This document shows positions 21,766-24,003 of a DNA stretch of 24,003 nt, piece by piece. The stretch spans positions 1 to 24,003 of IMG/VR virus record IMGVR_UViG_3300021960_000500; one strand, given 5' to 3'. The notes beneath the pieces were generated by a model. That model searched no databases and was not told the DNA's origin. It was given only the letters and a program-made list of their open reading frames with translations. A program made the translations under genes and the position numbers. Source of the stretch: a virus. Position 1 is the first letter of the stretch. Each line of letters begins with the position of its first letter.

Positions 21766-22032
21766 TTAATTCGAAGTGAATCCCTTCTCGAAATCTAAAA
21801 CTGGGCCAGTCTTAGTTGGGAGTTTGGGTATCTCAGGCATAGAACTCTTAATCATTCCAGGAAGTTTACCAGACACCGATCCAGTAACTGTTTTAGTAAC
21901 TTCTTCGATTGCTTGTTGTTTCAACTCTTCAACCATTCTATCCTTATTCAGATAAAGATACGTACCACCAACAACAACGCCAAGTGACACAAGTCCCGAT
22001 AATAAGGCAATACCATTAATAACTTTCTGCAT
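21766..22032 (-). CDS. Small membrane-anchored protein
   Basis: An 88-residue protein with one N-terminal hydrophobic helix (about 5-28, NGIALLSGLVSLGVVVGG) and a longer soluble part (KDRMVEELKQQAIEEVTK, then SGKLPGMIKSSMPEIPKLP). The MPEIPKLP-like tail echoes the PEIP motifs of the Pro-rich protein at 20838-21635. A CGGAG ribosome site lies before the ATG. Function not recognised. Confidence 0.72.
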   Translation of the reverse strand: MQKVINGIALLSGLVSLGVVVGGTYLYLNKDRMVEELKQQAIEEVTKTVTGSVSGKLPGMIKSSMPEIPKLPTKTGPVLDFEKGFTSN

Positions 22033-22033
22033 T

Positions 22034-22201
22034 TTAAACTCCGAATTTTTTTAATTGTTCATCAACATCTTTGAATTCACCATAATACTCACATGGATAT
22101 TCCATAGTGGTGAGAACTTTATTTGGTAACATTAAATCAGTTCTACAATACCCACCACCAATTTCAATATGTCCAACAATAAACAATGTAGTCAACAACA
22201 T
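22034..22201 (-). CDS. 55-residue protein with hydrophobic N-terminus
   Basis: Starts MLLTTLFIVGHIEIGGGYCR and continues with an acidic, Tyr-rich tail. The N-terminus could be a short signal peptide. A GAGGT ribosome site precedes the ATG and the stop lies one base before the start of the next gene. Function not recognised. Confidence 0.66.
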   Translation of the reverse strand: MLLTTLFIVGHIEIGGGYCRTDLMLPNKVLTTMEYPCEYYGEFKDVDEQLKKFGV

Positions 22202-22210
22202 TTTAATACC

Positions 22211-22672
22211 TCATTCAACTAAAGTACCATGCGCTCTACGAATTTCACGTAGTTCTTCAAAGTTCTTCTGTTTGGTTCCGCCGTCATACGCCCAAGCATA
22301 ACCCTCTTCGATCATTTGTTCGTTGAGGGACACGTCGGCGTCTCCGACGTAGAGCCAGCCGAGAAGACGCCCGTACTTCCCAACACCGCCAACAAGCTCA
22401 GTGCGGATAACGAGATCGTCAGACCCATGAAGTACCTCCGCAAGTCTTGCTTCCAACCAATGTGTTGCGTCATAACCAAGTGCTTTTTCTTCTTCGTCTT
22501 TAGTGCGTTTCTCTGGGGTGTCAACACCAGCAACTCTAACTCTTTCTTTTTTATAAAGATCAAAACCGAGATCAATCGTGACATCGATCGTGTCTCCATC
22601 CAGTACTCTATCTATACTGGTTACTCTAAAATTGTAACAACTCTTACGAGAGGGTGGTTTCATTGCTCCCAT
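22211..22672 (-). CDS. Staphylococcal-nuclease-like thermonuclease
   Basis: A 153-residue protein with all catalytic positions of the SNase fold: RVLDGDTIDV (22-31, metal D25 and D27), RVAGVDTPE (46-54, R46, D51, E54) and KYGRLLGWLY (99-108, R102), then NEQMIEEGYAWAYDGG. It should cut DNA or RNA with calcium. There is no signal peptide from this start. Possible roles are host DNA breakdown or nucleotide salvage. The AGGAGG ribosome site lies inside the Lys-rich gene upstream, whose stop overlaps the start (TAATG). Confidence 0.9.
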   Translation of the reverse strand: MGAMKPPSRKSCYNFRVTSIDRVLDGDTIDVTIDLGFDLYKKERVRVAGVDTPEKRTKDEEEKALGYDATHWLEARLAEVLHGSDDLVIRTELVGGVGKYGRLLGWLYVGDADVSLNEQMIEEGYAWAYDGGTKQKNFEELREIRRAHGTLVE

Positions 22673-22770
22673 TACTTTTTCTTACCTCCTTTCTTAGCTT
22701 TCTTCGCAGTCGCGTTCCCTTGATTCTGCTTTGATTGACCCTTCTTGCCCTTGTTCGCGGACTTGGACAT
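22672..22770 (-). CDS. 32-residue Lys-rich peptide
   Basis: Begins MSKSANKGKKGQSKQNQG and ends KKAKKGGKKK; about 40 percent lysine and no hydrophobic core, as expected for a nucleic-acid-binding or charge-neutralising peptide. It overlaps the tail of the 71-residue gene in another frame and its stop is coupled to the thermonuclease start. Because the coding bases also hold the thermonuclease ribosome site, it could be only a leader peptide. Confidence 0.55.
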   Translation of the reverse strand: MSKSANKGKKGQSKQNQGNATAKKAKKGGKKK

Positions 22771-22909
22771 CTTCTTCTAGTTCCTTAAATGATAGGCGTA
22801 GAATATATATGACACAATATAGCGTAAATGCGAGTCCGCAACCAAGAAGGATGATTACGGACCATACTGGGTTATTTACATCTTCAAGTGGTTTCAAAAG
22901 TAATTCCAT
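22694..22909 (-). CDS. 71-residue single-pass membrane protein
   Basis: One hydrophobic helix (about 16-37, WSVIILLGCGLAFTLYCVIY) and an acidic charged tail (KELEEDVQVREQGQEG). The start overlaps the stop of the beta-barrel-like gene (TAATG). The last 77 bases overlap the Lys-rich gene. Function not recognised. Confidence 0.68.
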   Translation of the reverse strand: MELLLKPLEDVNNPVWSVIILLGCGLAFTLYCVIYILRLSFKELEEDVQVREQGQEGSIKAESRERDCEES

Positions 22910-24003
22910 TAGAACCTAAACTTAACTTTACCAGCAACAGCAGTATTACTAATACCATCAGATATTTGATGGAGTCCTTCTATGTATAACACTTGGTTGT
23001 AATCAAGAGAAGCAATAGTTGTCACATCAATATTAGTATCAACGGATGCTTCTAAACCAAAACCAAACTTGTCTCCTTTCTTACCACCAAAACGACGAGA
23101 AATAGCAAGTCCTGCTTCACCAGTGTGATTTGTCTTGTTTACTTCCTCATCTCTTCTTGCCGTTTGAATAGTGCCAGACTCACTGTAAGCATCTCTATGA
23201 TACTTACCAATGGTATATCCAACGAAAGGACTTACATACTTATTTGCCTTAACGTAAACTCTATTGTTTACCCACCACTCTTGTCCATTAGTGGTTGAAG
23301 CATTATTAAAGAGACTACCTGTATTTCTGGCAACGGTGTAAGTATTCTGAGATAATCCAGCATTAGTGCGAAGTGATAATGTATTACCACGAAGCATACT
23401 GAATACACCATAGTGCTTGGCACTCAGGTTTGAATAACTATCAGCACCAGTTAAGTCAATATTTACATCATTATATTGTCCACCCAGAGTCCAGTTTGGT
23501 TTTACATCAATTTCTAATCCACCACCAATTACTCTGGATTTTCCATAGTAACCATTATCACCATTAGCCCATCCAAAGTAATTCTTACTGAAAACTCTTA
23601 CTCTTTCTTTTGTTTTTGAAGGAGTATGATTGAGAATACTTTGAAGACCGCTGTTGATTCTATCAAGAACTTCTACCTGATCAATACGTCCAGTATACTT
23701 CTCAGTAGTATTTGTAGTTGTGGTAGAACTCGAATAACTTGTAGTTGTAGAACCGTCACTATAAGTATCTACAGTTTGATATGTTTTGGTGGTGTCTTTC
23801 TTTACATTTCTGTCTAATGTTTGAACACCATCTTTTACAGAAGGAGTATCAGTAATAGTAGTAACTACTGATGTAGAATATAAACTAGTTGCCGTACTTG
23901 TAAGTGTTGGAGAACTACCAGCAAGAACAGCAGCAGAGATAGTAACAGTGCTACTACGAATTACCTGATCCCAAGGAGCCCAGTCCATCGTTGGAGATCC
24001 AGA
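22909..24003 (-). CDS. Outer-membrane beta-barrel-like protein, 5' end outside the window
   Basis: The visible 364 codons stay open to the window edge. An ATG at 23988 exists, but five codons before it are also open, so the gene probably starts outside. The N-terminal visible part is Thr/Ser-rich (STTTSYSSSTTTTNTTE). From about residue 140 alternating strands with aromatic girdles follow (NYFGWANGDNGYYG; GGGLEIDVKPNWTLGGQY; YVSPFVGYTIGKY) and the protein ends KVKFRF with a C-terminal Phe, as in autotransporters and other Gram-negative outer-membrane barrels. A beta-rich virion protein is the alternative. Confidence 0.68.
   Translation of the reverse strand, partial: SGSPTMDWAPWDQVIRSSTVTISAAVLAGSSPTLTSTATSLYSTSVVTTITDTPSVKDGVQTLDRNVKKDTTKTYQTVDTYSDGSTTTSYSSSTTTTNTTEKYTGRIDQVEVLDRINSGLQSILNHTPSKTKERVRVFSKNYFGWANGDNGYYGKSRVIGGGLEIDVKPNWTLGGQYNDVNIDLTGADSYSNLSAKHYGVFSMLRGNTLSLRTNAGLSQNTYTVARNTGSLFNNASTTNGQEWWVNNRVYVKANKYVSPFVGYTIGKYHRDAYSESGTIQTARRDEEVNKTNHTGEAGLAISRRFGGKKGDKFGFGLEASVDTNIDVTTIASLDYNQVLYIEGLHQISDGISNTAVAGKVKFRF

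Overview
The window looks like part of the genome of a T4-like cyanophage (a cyanomyovirus of marine Synechococcus or Prochlorococcus). The evidence is the low GC content, tightly overlapping genes, a set of phage tRNAs, T4-type late promoters (NATAAATA), host-like pentose phosphate genes (transaldolase, glucose-6-phosphate dehydrogenase, 6-phosphogluconate dehydrogenase), several 2-oxoglutarate/Fe(II) oxygenases, and a long fibre-like virion protein with GDGS repeats. No database search was possible, so family calls rest on motifs read in the translations.

Layout. (1) 1-1509, minus strand: tRNA-Met and tRNA-Ile, two paralogous 2OG-Fe(II) oxygenases, a 58-residue protein and tRNA-Pro. (2) 1531-6383, minus strand: one compact run of 15 genes, most overlapping by 1-35 bases, with talC, zwf and gnd embedded among small proteins, many of them single-pass membrane proteins and one a two-CPHC zinc-ribbon candidate; the oxygenase at 985-1509 follows in the same direction. 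(3) 6498-8340, minus strand: six tRNAs (Ser, Val, Gly, Leu, Asn, Arg), an oxygenase, a zinc-ribbon protein, a small gene wedged between tRNAs, and a strongly structured spacer. (4) 8382-11005, minus strand: small proteins, an exported lysozyme-like protein, a C39-like cysteine peptidase and a GIY-YIG endonuclease-like protein. (5) 11115-13010, minus strand: a 631-residue low-complexity protein with a likely internal translation start. (6) 13063-20947, plus strand: a prolyl-hydroxylase-like oxygenase, the 1172-residue fibre-like protein ending in a cupredoxin-like copper-site pattern, a subtilisin-family protease and three proteins with export signals. (7) 20838-24003, minus strand: a Pro-rich protein, small membrane or exported proteins, a thermonuclease, a Lys-rich peptide and a protein with an outer-membrane beta-barrel-like C-terminus that runs off the window.

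Two promoter classes are readable. Six sites match the host sigma-70 type (TTGACA-like, exactly 17 bases, TATAAT-like), mostly beside tRNAs, and are probably early. Five sites match NATAAATA and are probably late. Several promoters start within two bases of a tRNA 3' end, and two -35 boxes contain the stop codon of the gene in front, so the tRNA islands look like relay points between transcription units.

How the genes may work together (inference): talC, zwf and gnd would push infected-cell carbon through the pentose phosphate pathway to give NADPH and ribose for phage DNA. The tRNAs would supplement A/U-ending codons. The lysozyme-like, C39-like, subtilase, signal-peptide and beta-barrel proteins together suggest unusual investment in the host envelope or virion surface. 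No CRISPR array, insertion sequence, integrase or rRNA was seen. No stretch over 300 bases lacks an annotated feature.
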